A stretch of DNA of 64,000 bases. Origin: Pseudomonadota bacterium. Lineage in GTDB: Bacteria > Pseudomonadota > Gammaproteobacteria > Steroidobacterales > MnTg04. Numbering within the stretch: the stretch's first letter is position 1; every line of letters begins with the position of its first letter. The notes under the pieces were generated by a model, which searched no databases, was not told the DNA's origin, and was given only the letters and a program-made list of their open reading frames with translations. Positions 23,943 through 31,998 of the stretch are shown in pieces. The DNA lies in contig JACZVC010000012.1 in NCBI GenBank assembly GCA_022572885.1, positions 1 to 64,000 of the forward strand. Direction: 5' to 3'. Both the position numbers and the translations under genes were made by a program.

Positions 23943-25466
23943 ATGCAAACCATTAAACTAATCCACGAGATATGGGAGATAGATACGAAAAAAGCCCTAG
24001 GTTCACCTGGGGGCTTCGGTGAAGTTTTCCTAGGCAAAGGCAGCAGTGGGGAAGTAGCAATCAAGCAACTTAAACTAACCGCCACTCAAGCAGCGCATCG
24101 TGAGTTACAAATAGGACAATCTCTTTTCGAGCGTTCGCTACAACACGTCGTACCTATCCTAGATTATGGTCAGGATGCTGACTCTGATCGTTATTATATC
24201 GTCATGCCAGTCTGCGATCGGAGTTTACAAGATTACATCGATGACAAAGGCGTTGGTTCTCCAGCCGATTGCATCGAGATTCTATTAGCTATTCTTTGCG
24301 GGCTTAAAGAAGCGAAAGACATTACCCATAGGGATATAAAACCATTAAACATATTGATGCACGAGGCAAAATGGAAAATTGCAGATTTTGGCATTGCCAA
24401 GTTTGTGGAAGACTCTACATCCCTGGAGACTCTGAGAAACAGTCTCACACCGGCATATGCTGCTCCGGAGCAATGGTTATTGCAACGCCCTACTAGTGCA
24501 ACAGATATATATGCTGTTGGATGTATCGCACATGGTCTATCAACAGGTGCTCCGCCGTTTTCTGGTGATGTAGATTCACTGCGCGAACAACACCTAAAAG
24601 AGACCCCGGAATCTCTAGACAGCTTGCCTGCAAGCGTACGCGGTTTGGTGTCTCAGATGATGCGAAAAAATCCTGATATTCGGCCGAGTTTAGAGCGCTG
24701 TATAACTGTGCTTGAAAATGCAAGAGGCGGCGAACCGCAGAATGTTAGAGGGGTCGAAAAAAGACTTGCTAAAGCAGTTAGTGAACTTGCAGTTACACAA
24801 GCTAGAAAGGAAGCTGACCAGCAGGCAAGAGACGAGCGAAGACGTAATAGAGAGGCCGTTTTTGATGAAGCTGCGAGTGAGTTGGCCCAAATAAAAAAGA
24901 GACTATTTGGCGAAATAAATCATCACGCTCAAGATGTAAGGGAAAACACCTCCAACGACTCCGTTCTCCGAATTGGAAATGCTACTCTAGCTTTTGATAC
25001 AGCAGAAAGCGCATCGAGTGTCAGAGGATTGATAAGGAGTGATCTCGAACAGATTGGAGGAAGTGCAGGCTGGGGAGTGCATAAACAACAATCGAAATGG
25101 GACATAGTTGCCTTTACTAATATCTCAATTGAGCAAATAGGTGATCATAACTTCTATAAACGTTGTGCAAATATCGTTTTTGGCAGGCCCAGCAATGATT
25201 CTGATTACCGGTGGTATGAAATGGCATTCTGGTCCTTATCTTCGTCGCCAGTCGGATGGGCCGACAGTTACCCATTTTGCCTAGACTATGTATGGGAGAT
25301 TGATGAAGCTCTTTCCAGTGTAATGGCCGTGAATAATCTAGCCTATGATCCTGTGCCCATAGACGCTGAAGACGCAGATTCCTTTATAGAATATTGGATG
25401 GATATCGTGACCCAAGCAATTGTCGGCAAACTTGTGAAACCCTCACATATGCCAATGAATCGATAA
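23943..25466 (+). CDS. Hanks-type Ser/Thr protein kinase with unique C-terminal domain
   Basis: 507 residues. Kinase domain 1 to about 260: Gly loop GSPGGFGEVF, Lys in EVAIKQL, catalytic loop HRDIKPLNIL, DFGIAKF and APEQW, all intact. A charged coiled coil follows (about 270-330, KAVSELAVTQARKEADQQAR), then a roughly 170-residue domain I do not recognise, rich in Trp and Tyr (GWGVHKQQSKWDIVAF, YRWYEMAFWSLSSSPVGW). There is no membrane helix, so it is cytoplasmic. Base composition is A+T-rich against the core genes. Solitary kinases of this type occur in phage-defence islands. Two tyrosine-phosphatase genes lie nearby, but they are not cotranscribed with it. Confidence 0.85.
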   Translation: MQTIKLIHEIWEIDTKKALGSPGGFGEVFLGKGSSGEVAIKQLKLTATQAAHRELQIGQSLFERSLQHVVPILDYGQDADSDRYYIVMPVCDRSLQDYIDDKGVGSPADCIEILLAILCGLKEAKDITHRDIKPLNILMHEAKWKIADFGIAKFVEDSTSLETLRNSLTPAYAAPEQWLLQRPTSATDIYAVGCIAHGLSTGAPPFSGDVDSLREQHLKETPESLDSLPASVRGLVSQMMRKNPDIRPSLERCITVLENARGGEPQNVRGVEKRLAKAVSELAVTQARKEADQQARDERRRNREAVFDEAASELAQIKKRLFGEINHHAQDVRENTSNDSVLRIGNATLAFDTAESASSVRGLIRSDLEQIGGSAGWGVHKQQSKWDIVAFTNISIEQIGDHNFYKRCANIVFGRPSNDSDYRWYEMAFWSLSSSPVGWADSYPFCLDYVWEIDEALSSVMAVNNLAYDPVPIDAEDADSFIEYWMDIVTQAIVGKLVKPSHMPMNR

Positions 25467-25493
25467 TCAATAGTGTATTTGAGTGTCGCCATT

Positions 25494-25606
25494 TGGCCGA
25501 AAGCGGACTGTCAAAAATCGGCCTTTGCTCAAATCGAGCGTCCGCTATACACCCGAAAGCGGCCATTGGGATGGTAGAGTCCTGAGCGGCCGCTAACGGC
25601 CAGAAG
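25494..25606. repeat. palindromic repeat, copy R4
   Basis: TGGCCGAAAGCGGACTG, TCAAAAATCGGCC, GTCCGCT, 11 nt, AAGCGGCCATT, then GAGCGGCCGCTAACGGCC. It is nearly identical to R1 in the first 70 bp. It lies between the kinase gene and the UDG-like gene. Confidence 0.7.
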
Positions 25607-25636
25607 TGGACTTTATTTTTGTTCGCAATAGGTTTT

Positions 25637-26368
25637 CTATATCTGCAAATTTATTCTTGCTTCTTCGGACATTCTTGACCAATCGTCCGACACGCTACCA
25701 ATGCGATTACGATTATTAGTTCCTTGCTGACTTGGGTGAGATTGCGCCCAGATTCTGACTTCACCATGGCTAAATGGCGAATCGATTGCTTGAGTTAAGT
25801 AATCGACTCTATCCATACCAATGCCTTTGCGGATGGCATTAATTACGTCTTTGCCAAGGCATATTACAACTTTGGGCGACACCACTTCTATCTGAGGAAT
25901 GGCGAACTCAACGGCGGCGGCAGTCAAATCTCTCATCGGAATTGATGCATTCATTGCACCCTTCTTAATGAAAGGAAAAAGGTTGGTTCCAAAGGTGTCC
26001 TGCAAGGAGAGGCCAAAGTGGACCTTCAAAAGAGCCCTGAGATTCTTATTTGTCCGCACGCTCGGATCATATCCGAACTCAATGCTATCCCTGCCGTGCT
26101 CACCAACTGGGCCGCTGAGCTGTTCATCTGAGCTCCAATCTTTGAGAATGAACATCACTTCAGCGTCAACGTTACCGGCTGTTTTGGTATATGGCGATAC
26201 GTGATCGCACTCATACACACCGTCCCAGTAATCACCAATACCTGTATAGCCCTCATAGATTTTGGATTGACGCAATTTCGCGAGCGCAAGTAGTTGTTCA
26301 GACTTATTCACTTCATTATTGTCCCAAGTGGCGCCAATTGATACATTATGCTTGTGAGCAGCGATCAT
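25637..26368 (-). CDS. uracil-DNA glycosylase superfamily-like protein
   Basis: 243 residues. The pattern AEVMFILKDWSS, then TNLFPFIKKGAMN, PQIEVVSPKVVICLGKDVINAI and the C-terminal AQSHPSQQG resembles the UDG superfamily: strand plus motif after the first Asp region, the central VICLG strand, and HPS in the last motif. The usual catalytic motif GEAPG or GQDPY is replaced by LKDWSS, so uracil excision is doubtful. Relatives occur in restriction and defence contexts. Its start overlaps the divergent gene 26348-26836 by 21 bp. Confidence 0.65.
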   Translation of the reverse strand: MIAAHKHNVSIGATWDNNEVNKSEQLLALAKLRQSKIYEGYTGIGDYWDGVYECDHVSPYTKTAGNVDAEVMFILKDWSSDEQLSGPVGEHGRDSIEFGYDPSVRTNKNLRALLKVHFGLSLQDTFGTNLFPFIKKGAMNASIPMRDLTAAAVEFAIPQIEVVSPKVVICLGKDVINAIRKGIGMDRVDYLTQAIDSPFSHGEVRIWAQSHPSQQGTNNRNRIGSVSDDWSRMSEEARINLQI

Positions 26369-26836
26369 ACAACGAAGCTAGTATTCACCTGTTCAAGGCA
26401 ACGCCCAACGCATGAACCTGATGACGTGGAGGATCTTGGTCCGGTAAAATATCCAGAGTTCATTAATGTCTTCAGAAGCATTGACTGGCGGTATGAGGCG
26501 AACCAAGCAGAATGGGCCATGAAAGCGTCACCGACTATCGCGGTCACAAACCAAAATGATGGGTGTACGCTCTGGGTGTCCGCAATAATTGCAGGTTCTT
26601 GTATTGATGTAGACGCAGAGCCAGACGAGCGGTTCAAGGTAGATAAGTACGAACCTTGGTATTCAGTGGGGATGAAAGATCCACCAGAGTTCTCAAACAT
26701 CACAGTTCTTGATCCTCATGCCATTGGCGACGAGTTCGGTTTCACGGCGTGGGCGACTGAACGCGTCGAAGAGTGCTTCGAGTGGTTCTTCGAGGAAGAC
26801 TATCAGAGCCTGTACCAGTTATATCGCTGGGTATGA
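26348..26836 (+). CDS. hypothetical protein
   Basis: 162 residues, family not recognised. The first 30 or so residues (MLVSSDHTTKLVFTCSRQRP) are atypical and overlap the UDG-like gene on the other strand, so the true start may lie inside, near PVKYPEFINVFRSIDWRYEAN. The rest has the alternating pattern of a folded domain with many acidic and aromatic residues and no membrane segment. Confidence 0.45.
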   Translation: MLVSSDHTTKLVFTCSRQRPTHEPDDVEDLGPVKYPEFINVFRSIDWRYEANQAEWAMKASPTIAVTNQNDGCTLWVSAIIAGSCIDVDAEPDERFKVDKYEPWYSVGMKDPPEFSNITVLDPHAIGDEFGFTAWATERVEECFEWFFEEDYQSLYQLYRWV

Positions 26837-26850
26837 TCAGGCGGCTGCTC

Positions 26851-26866
26851 CTGGCCGAAAGCGGAC
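26851..26866. repeat. palindromic repeat, copy R5 (truncated)
   Basis: CTGGCCGAAAGCGGAC is identical to the start of R4-type repeats and then stops. The 550-bp phosphatase block begins at its last base, so this repeat is the left junction of that block. Confidence 0.65.
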
Positions 26867-27415
26867 GTGAGGCGCAGCCCTGCATACACCAATTCCGAAT
26901 TCATACTGGGTAGAATCTGGCTCACTTCTGGCCGGCGAATACCCGGGGATGCGTTCTGAGCACCTGTCAAAGTCCAAGCTGGTCAGGTTTCTTGAGTCAG
27001 GTGTCACATACTTTATTGATCTCACCGAAGCGGGAGAAATACGCCCGTACGAACCGGACTTGGAAGGGCTTGCAGAAGATCGGGCTATCGATGTCTGTTA
27101 TCGGCGCTTTCCCATACGAGACGGGGGGGTACCTCCGCACCAGGATGACCTACAACAGCTCCTGAACACCATTACAGAGGCTTTGTGTGCACGCCATGTC
27201 GTATACATCCACTGCCTGGGTGGAATAGGCCGTACAGGTCTGGTTGTCGGTTGTTATCTTGCAGAAAAACATGGGAGCGGTCCGCAAGGACTCGCTAAAT
27301 TGCAGGGATTTTGGACAAAATGCGAAAAATCCGCCTATCAGACAACAACGCCGGAAACTGAAGAACAACGCCAGTGGATCCTGGCCTGGGGGAGTGCGTA
27401 AACCGCGCCATAGCG
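26866..27415 (+). repeat. 550-bp phosphatase block, copy 2
   Basis: Equal in length to the copy at 11395-11944, with abrupt ends (CGTGAG, AGCG). The left end falls on a truncated palindromic repeat. The two copies lie in different tandem elements of the island. Confidence 0.85.
26949..27401 (+). CDS. protein tyrosine/dual-specificity phosphatase, copy 2
   Basis: 150 residues with an intact CX5R loop (HCLGGIGRTG) and the Asp loop FPIRDGGVP. The frame extends upstream through IPNSYWVESGSLLAGEYPG to a CTG at 26880, exactly as in copy 1, so the same non-canonical start question applies. Both copies keep open frames and catalytic residues, and they differ mainly at surface-type positions, which points to selection for function after duplication. 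Confidence 0.8.
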   Translation: MRSEHLSKSKLVRFLESGVTYFIDLTEAGEIRPYEPDLEGLAEDRAIDVCYRRFPIRDGGVPPHQDDLQQLLNTITEALCARHVVYIHCLGGIGRTGLVVGCYLAEKHGSGPQGLAKLQGFWTKCEKSAYQTTTPETEEQRQWILAWGSA

Positions 27416-27759
27416 TTGTTTCTGTGCCATTGGCTAGATTCGCTCAGAAGGCCGGGCCTTCGCTTGGCGGGCTTTTTGGCCGTGATGTGCCACATAGGAC
27501 TTTGACAACAAAAATTAGTGACAAGTGTGACTAGACGGACGTGACTCATCCGGGCAAAAAACACGCAAAGGACGGAATAATGGCCGGAATGGCTACAAAA
27601 AGGGCCTTAAAGTGCGCCATTTCCGCTGCGCGTTAGCTCCCGATTTTTAAGATAGTGACACCAGTCGCATTTTGGCGTAGTTAATCCCAAGCGATTTGAT
27701 GGTGATACATAGCCTTGACGATATAATCAACTGGTTTTTCAGTTAGAGCAGAATTTGAA
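27402..27759. other. intergenic stretch before the OLD-type gene
   Basis: No supportable gene is seen. A G+C-rich segment followed by a T-run (about 27450-27475) may end the phosphatase transcript. The last 100 bp are A+T-rich and probably contain the promoter of the downstream gene; GAGCAGA lies 14 nt before its ATG. Confidence 0.35.
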
Positions 27760-29391
27760 ATGCGCGATTTTCGGCTAACCCTTAAGAATTACCGGTGTTT
27801 CAGAAATGATGTACCCGTATCCATCGATTTACGAAGAGGTTTTACGGCATTAGTCGGGCCTAATAACTCTGGCAAGTCTACAATATTGAAGTTTACACAT
27901 GAGCTAAAAGACCTTTGGGGACAATTTGTCCCTCAAAGTGGGGCTATTGGGACCGCGCTAAGAGGTGAAATGATAGGGGTAACTTATCGTGATGTCAGTG
28001 ATCCGTTGGAGCTATTTTGCAATTCAAATTCAGATGGACTTTCATTCAAAATTGAACTATTAGAGACGGAACCAGTTGTGCCCGGCACACAACCGATCGT
28101 CGGTGTGTCGGGTTTTGCAGAGCGGGCAAGCCCAACCAATTGGAAAATGCAATTCTTGTATGGCGCTAAGCGTAAGCAAGTTGATTCTGCCTCATCCAAT
28201 AGAAAGCACCCAATATGGACCTCAGATCCAAACCAAGCTTTAGCCGTCTGGGGAAATACGCAATACGACTTTTCGTCGATATTAGAGTTACTGTCTCAGC
28301 TTAATCGATGTCTCTATATTCCGCCGTTCCGAAATGCAATCAACGAAGGATCAGGAACGTACTATGGAATAACCGTTGGTAGTAGTTTTATAGAAACGTG
28401 GAATACTTGGAAAGGAGGTGGAAGGATATCGCAAGCGAAGGTAATTGAAAATGTTACGGAGGACATAAAATCATTGTTCGCTTTTGAAAAATTTGAGGTA
28501 AACGCATCAAGCGATAGAAAAGAACTACGGGTAAATATCGACAGTCAACCATACAGACTGGCGGAGTTAGGGTCTGGATTGGCTCAATTCATAATAATAT
28601 TTGGGAATGCTGCGATATCGAAACCTCCTCTGATAATGATCGACGAGCCGGAATTAAATCTGCATCCGTCGCTTCAAATATCATTCCTTTCAGCTTTGGC
28701 GCGGTATGCAGATGGAAATATCATTTTTGCAACTCACTCCGTAGGACTGGCGAGGTCAACTGCTGAGAGTATTTATTCATTTCGATTAGGGCCAGGGCGA
28801 GTACCGATTGTTTCTAGTTTTGAACAAACGCCAAATTACGCGGAATTCGTCGGAGAGATGTCGTTCTCTGCATTCAAGGAACTGGGTTGTGAATCCATTC
28901 TGCTTGTAGAGGGAGTGACAGACGTAAAGACGTTCCAACAATTTCTTCGGAAACTCAAGAAAGAAGCAAGTGTTGTCGTGATACCTCTCGGCGGAGATGC
29001 AATGGTATGCGGTGGAAGAGAGATTGAATTGGGAGAATTAACGAGGATCACACCAAAGGTCTTCGCTATCGTCGACAGTGAGCGTAAAGGGAAAGGCAAG
29101 GCGCCATCGAAAAATCGGAACGAATTCAAAAAATCATGCGAGAACCTCAATATTACCGTCCATCTTACAGAGCGCAGAGCGACGGAGAACTACTTCACAG
29201 ACGAGGCAGTGAAGGCGGCTTGCGGTGAGAACTTTTCAGCGTTGGGAGATTTCGAGAATCTGAAATCTAGCTCAAATGCGTGGAACAAAACTCAACACAA
29301 TTGGCAGATTGCAAGTCGGATGACAAAGGAAAATCTTGAAGACACCGACGTAGGTCGATTTCTAATTAGTGTCTTAGACATACCGAAGTAA
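27760..29391 (+). CDS. OLD-family ATPase-TOPRIM nuclease
   Basis: 543 residues. An ABC/SMC-like ATPase occupies the first two thirds: FRLTLKNYRCFRN, Walker A GPNNSGKST, signature-like LAELGSGLAQ, Walker B PLIMIDEPELNLHPSLQ, and ATHS. A TOPRIM domain follows: ILLVEGVTDVKTFQQFL, VIPLGGD and FAIVDSERKGKG, with the acidic residues expected to bind Mg2+. This is the plan of OLD nucleases and of GajA-type defence proteins. No UvrD-like (GajB) or DUF4435 partner is adjacent, so it is a stand-alone class. A+T-rich composition suggests recent transfer. Confidence 0.9.
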   Translation: MRDFRLTLKNYRCFRNDVPVSIDLRRGFTALVGPNNSGKSTILKFTHELKDLWGQFVPQSGAIGTALRGEMIGVTYRDVSDPLELFCNSNSDGLSFKIELLETEPVVPGTQPIVGVSGFAERASPTNWKMQFLYGAKRKQVDSASSNRKHPIWTSDPNQALAVWGNTQYDFSSILELLSQLNRCLYIPPFRNAINEGSGTYYGITVGSSFIETWNTWKGGGRISQAKVIENVTEDIKSLFAFEKFEVNASSDRKELRVNIDSQPYRLAELGSGLAQFIIIFGNAAISKPPLIMIDEPELNLHPSLQISFLSALARYADGNIIFATHSVGLARSTAESIYSFRLGPGRVPIVSSFEQTPNYAEFVGEMSFSAFKELGCESILLVEGVTDVKTFQQFLRKLKKEASVVVIPLGGDAMVCGGREIELGELTRITPKVFAIVDSERKGKGKAPSKNRNEFKKSCENLNITVHLTERRATENYFTDEAVKAACGENFSALGDFENLKSSSNAWNKTQHNWQIASRMTKENLEDTDVGRFLISVLDIPK

Positions 29392-29570
29392 GGGCGAGAA
29401 GGTAAGGGCGACTTTTGCAATCGCTGTTCTAGCCATCCCTAACAGACTATGTTTGTACGGTTATTATTGTAGGTAAGAGATTAGGGGCCGTGGGTTTCAG
29501 GATGCCCATGCAATTGAGCTTCACATTTGAATGAATAATCCGGAGATTTGGAATAAGGAATAGAGCAATA

Positions 29571-29626
29571 CCCAACCCAACCTTGCCTAACCTTTCCTAT
29601 CCTAACCCCCCCTACTTAGGTAGGGG
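29571..29626. other. pyrimidine-rich tract followed by a perfect hairpin
   Basis: About 40 nt of nearly pure C/T with CCTAAC-like repeats leads into CCCCTAC-TTAG-GTAGGGG (29609-29626), a perfect 7-bp hairpin. It lies between the converging OLD-type gene and the alpA operon. It could terminate the alpA operon, though no T-run follows, or it could be a replication or packaging site of the element. Confidence 0.4.
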
Positions 29627-29680
29627 TGTACGTTATATACAGCAAGGTATACAGAGGATTCGCTTGGCAATTTATTTGGG

Positions 29681-30163
29681 TCACCAATCATCGTCTGGAA
29701 GAACTCGGACAAGCTTTGCAATTCGGCTGTATTGATTTTCTTCGGGTAGAGGATTGTTTTGGTAATCCCAGGTGACCACCTCTAATTCGCCCATGAGGCG
29801 TTTTCCTTTAAGCGTCTTGAAGGATATACGATCTCGCCGACTCGCCTCTCCGATTACTTGCCTGAATTCGCGAACTAGGTGACAGTTTCTACTAGCGACA
29901 TAGTTTCCATATTTGCGTGGCGGCCCAATTAATCGCTGGACGTTGTAAAAGCGATCGACGAGGAGACTGGCGCAGTCATCAGGCGCCACAATCGCACAAT
30001 GCACGATGACCTTGGGGTTACCAAAATACATAGCTGTTTCATAGTAGAGATATCGAAGCTCATATTCGCCATTAGGCACAGTAATACACCGTCCAGATAT
30101 CTCGCCACCACCATTAACAGGCTCCTCCGTAGGGGGAGGCGCCTCGTGGTCATCGCCCTTCAT
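29681..30163 (-). CDS. hypothetical protein of the alpA operon
   Basis: 160 residues. The sequence VPNGEYELRYLYYETAMYFGNPKVIVHCAIV, then RKYGNYVASRNCHLVREFRQVIGEASRRDRISF, resembles proteins I associate with P4-like islands, where a phage DNA-binding or plasmid-replication role is suspected. It overlaps the upstream gene by ATGA and is the last gene of a three-gene unit. Confidence 0.6.
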   Translation of the reverse strand: MKGDDHEAPPPTEEPVNGGGEISGRCITVPNGEYELRYLYYETAMYFGNPKVIVHCAIVAPDDCASLLVDRFYNVQRLIGPPRKYGNYVASRNCHLVREFRQVIGEASRRDRISFKTLKGKRLMGELEVVTWDYQNNPLPEENQYSRIAKLVRVLPDDDW

Positions 30164-30423
30164 TTTACTGGTCGAAAGCTAGATGAAATCAACTGTTCAT
30201 AGCGTTGGACAAGGCTGGATACGGCTTCAATAGCATTAGACAAGGTATTTGCCGGATGCAGCCTGATATCGCGGTGGACACCGTCCTCCAGCGCGTTGCC
30301 AAATGAATTGAACCATCGGTAAGGTTGCCAGGACTGCTCCCTATCACGCATTCGCGGTTTTTGCAGTTCCCAAACCCATTTCGTGCCAACAATTCGGGTT
30401 TTTGGGTCAAGTTGGATGATCAT
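30160..30423 (-). CDS. hypothetical protein of the alpA operon
   Basis: 87 residues (LDPKTRIVGTKWVWELQKPR, then WQPYRWFNSFGNALEDGVHRDIRLHPANTLSNAIEAVSSLV). It overlaps both neighbours by ATGA and is thus translationally coupled. Function unknown. A short Trp-rich protein in this position is common in integrase/alpA islands. Confidence 0.6.
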   Translation of the reverse strand: MIIQLDPKTRIVGTKWVWELQKPRMRDREQSWQPYRWFNSFGNALEDGVHRDIRLHPANTLSNAIEAVSSLVQRYEQLISSSFRPVK

Positions 30424-30623
30424 GACTCGTCACCTGGACGGGACGCGTCTATTTTGGATTGAATCCAAGCCTCCACACTATCGGAATCCCAACCGACCGC
30501 ACGGTCACCCAAACGGAATTGCCGTGGAAATTGTCCCAGAGACATTTTCTGATAAACAGACGACCTGGAAAGTCCTGTGTGAGATAAAACTTCGTGAAGT
30601 CGCCAAACAATTTTTCCAGACAT
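30420..30623 (-). CDS. alpA: AlpA-family transcriptional regulator
   Basis: 67 residues with the MerR-like winged helix of AlpA/excisionase proteins: VWRLHEVLSHTGLSRSSVYQKM, then GQFPRQFRLGDRAVGWDSDSVEAWI. AlpA activates or steers excision in P4/CP4-57-type islands. It is first in the operon with two coupled small genes. A palindrome overlaps its own ribosome-binding site, suggesting autoregulation. Confidence 0.85.
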   Translation of the reverse strand: MSGKIVWRLHEVLSHTGLSRSSVYQKMSLGQFPRQFRLGDRAVGWDSDSVEAWIQSKIDASRPGDES

Positions 30624-30629
30624 GATCGT

Positions 30630-30664
30630 ATCCTATTAAGCGAAAAATGATCCTTAACAGGACC
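30630..30664. promoter_or_regulatory. imperfect palindrome over the alpA ribosome-binding site
   Basis: ATCCTATTAAG, 11 nt, CCTTAACAGGAC forms an imperfect inverted repeat just upstream of alpA. On the minus strand its proximal arm contains AGGAT, 7 nt before the ATG. It is a probable operator for AlpA or another island regulator. Confidence 0.45.
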
Positions 30665-30757
30665 TGGTGCGGATCAAATCGTCAAGTTATTGAGTAAAAT
30701 AGAAACTTAGATAAAACAGTATGTTGCGTGGGTCTTAAACGACAGCATGGGGTCAAA

Positions 30758-30805
30758 TCTCACCATCTCACCATCTCACCATCTCACCATCTCACCACCT
30801 CACTA
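30758..30805. repeat. tandem 8-bp repeat
   Basis: TCTCACCA occurs five times in a row, followed by a degenerate sixth unit (CCTCACTA). It lies between alpA and the downstream end of the 292-residue gene, about 25 bp before that gene's stop codon. It could be an iteron-like binding site or a slippage-prone microsatellite. Confidence 0.7.
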
Positions 30806-30829
30806 TTTCAGCTTAATCAAATGAACTTT

Positions 30830-31708
30830 TTATGGGTTGAATTGACCTTTTTTTGTTGGTTTCGCTTCCAGGAATGTTTTATCTGAGGTTGGTTTGTGCT
30901 TGCCTTTCAAGTAATGGCGCATGCCTTCGACCGTTGTCCATCTCGAAGTAAAGGAATCACCATTCGAGAATTTTCCGGACGCTAAGAGTTCTGAGCAAAT
31001 GCTTAAAACGGTCACATACTCTCGATCAATTCCGATATATCTACGGTGGATTGCTTCTTTTAACGCGGCTTCCCTCAACTCCAATACCTGCTCGCTTTTA
31101 GTTGCGCTGGACTCTTTCTTTGTCTTGGCCAAAGGAGTCTTTTCCGGTGGATTGGTCACAAAGTCATTGCTTTTCGCCCACTCAAGCCACGGAATATCAA
31201 TTCCCTTTAATGCTGCCCAGCTCAAAAAATACCGGGGCTCAAATTTATCGTTTGCTTCATGCTTCGGATTACTCATGAAAATGTCGTGAGCATGACGCAG
31301 TGCCATGAAAGCACAATGGCGATTCGACATACGCACCTGGACATCGTCGGAATGAATTTCTAGGTCGTCTCGCCCAAATTCTCTTTTGAGTGCTAACAGA
31401 CGCTTGATGTCAGCATCAACTTCAGAGGCACTCGGATCTCTTATAGGGCGGAGATGAAAGATCGGATCCTCGGATAATAGAGCCACGTAAACGAAATTTT
31501 CACAAAAAATCTGCTCCAAATCAGTGAGTGCGGTGCTATACCATAAATCTGAATAAGCGGAGTTTGTCTTATCAATATTGCAAATCAAAAGAAGTCCCAA
31601 TTGCCACGGCCATGTATCGTGACCAAGCCAATCGGAAAGGTTCGAATTTTCATACCAACACAACTCATCGCTTGAATCGAGACGCCCCCGGCTGTCTTTT
31701 CCGCCCAT
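30830..31708 (-). CDS. hypothetical island protein
   Basis: 292 residues, soluble, no family recognised. The N-terminal half is Trp-rich (LSDWLGHDTWPWQLGLLLIC), the middle is helical (HCAFMALRHAHDIFMSN), and a basic linker (LAKTKKESSATKSEQ) leads to a C-terminal region with RWTTVEGMRHYLKGK, possibly DNA-binding. The ATG at 31708 is the first available. It is probably an element-maintenance gene between alpA and the integrase. Confidence 0.55.
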   Translation of the reverse strand: MGGKDSRGRLDSSDELCWYENSNLSDWLGHDTWPWQLGLLLICNIDKTNSAYSDLWYSTALTDLEQIFCENFVYVALLSEDPIFHLRPIRDPSASEVDADIKRLLALKREFGRDDLEIHSDDVQVRMSNRHCAFMALRHAHDIFMSNPKHEANDKFEPRYFLSWAALKGIDIPWLEWAKSNDFVTNPPEKTPLAKTKKESSATKSEQVLELREAALKEAIHRRYIGIDREYVTVLSICSELLASGKFSNGDSFTSRWTTVEGMRHYLKGKHKPTSDKTFLEAKPTKKGQFNP

Positions 31709-31809
31709 TGTGTTTAAGCGTTCCTTCTAACGCCCTTCATAGAAAGCCTGGGCAGACCGGTGAAGGTTTCCGGCTTTTCGGTAGCTAACCTAGCCCTGGC
31801 TTAACTTAA

Positions 31810-31998
31810 CTATCCGGCTTGTGATGCCTTACCGAACCTTCCAACTGTTACGTTGCCGCCATCAGTCTGAGGGTCGAAGTAGTCCACCGAATGCTTGCGC
31901 GCCTTTTGGAACGGGACCAAACATAATGGATTAATGGTAGTGCTCATTAAAATTAGCTTCAAGGCTTCATCAAAGCTTGCCCACGGTGACTTAAACAT
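31810..31998 (-). CDS. small protein overlapping the integrase stop
   Basis: 62 residues starting with MFKSPWASFDEALKLILMST. Its ATG overlaps the last 8 bp of the integrase gene. Small frames in this place can be transcribed with the integrase, but nothing else supports it and the family is unknown. Confidence 0.35.
   Translation of the reverse strand: MFKSPWASFDEALKLILMSTTINPLCLVPFQKARKHSVDYFDPQTDGGNVTVGRFGKASQAG

Noticed and set aside
30758-30805. Tandem octamers as a possible CRISPR array
   Set aside because: Units are contiguous 8-mers without spacers, and no cas genes are present anywhere in the window.
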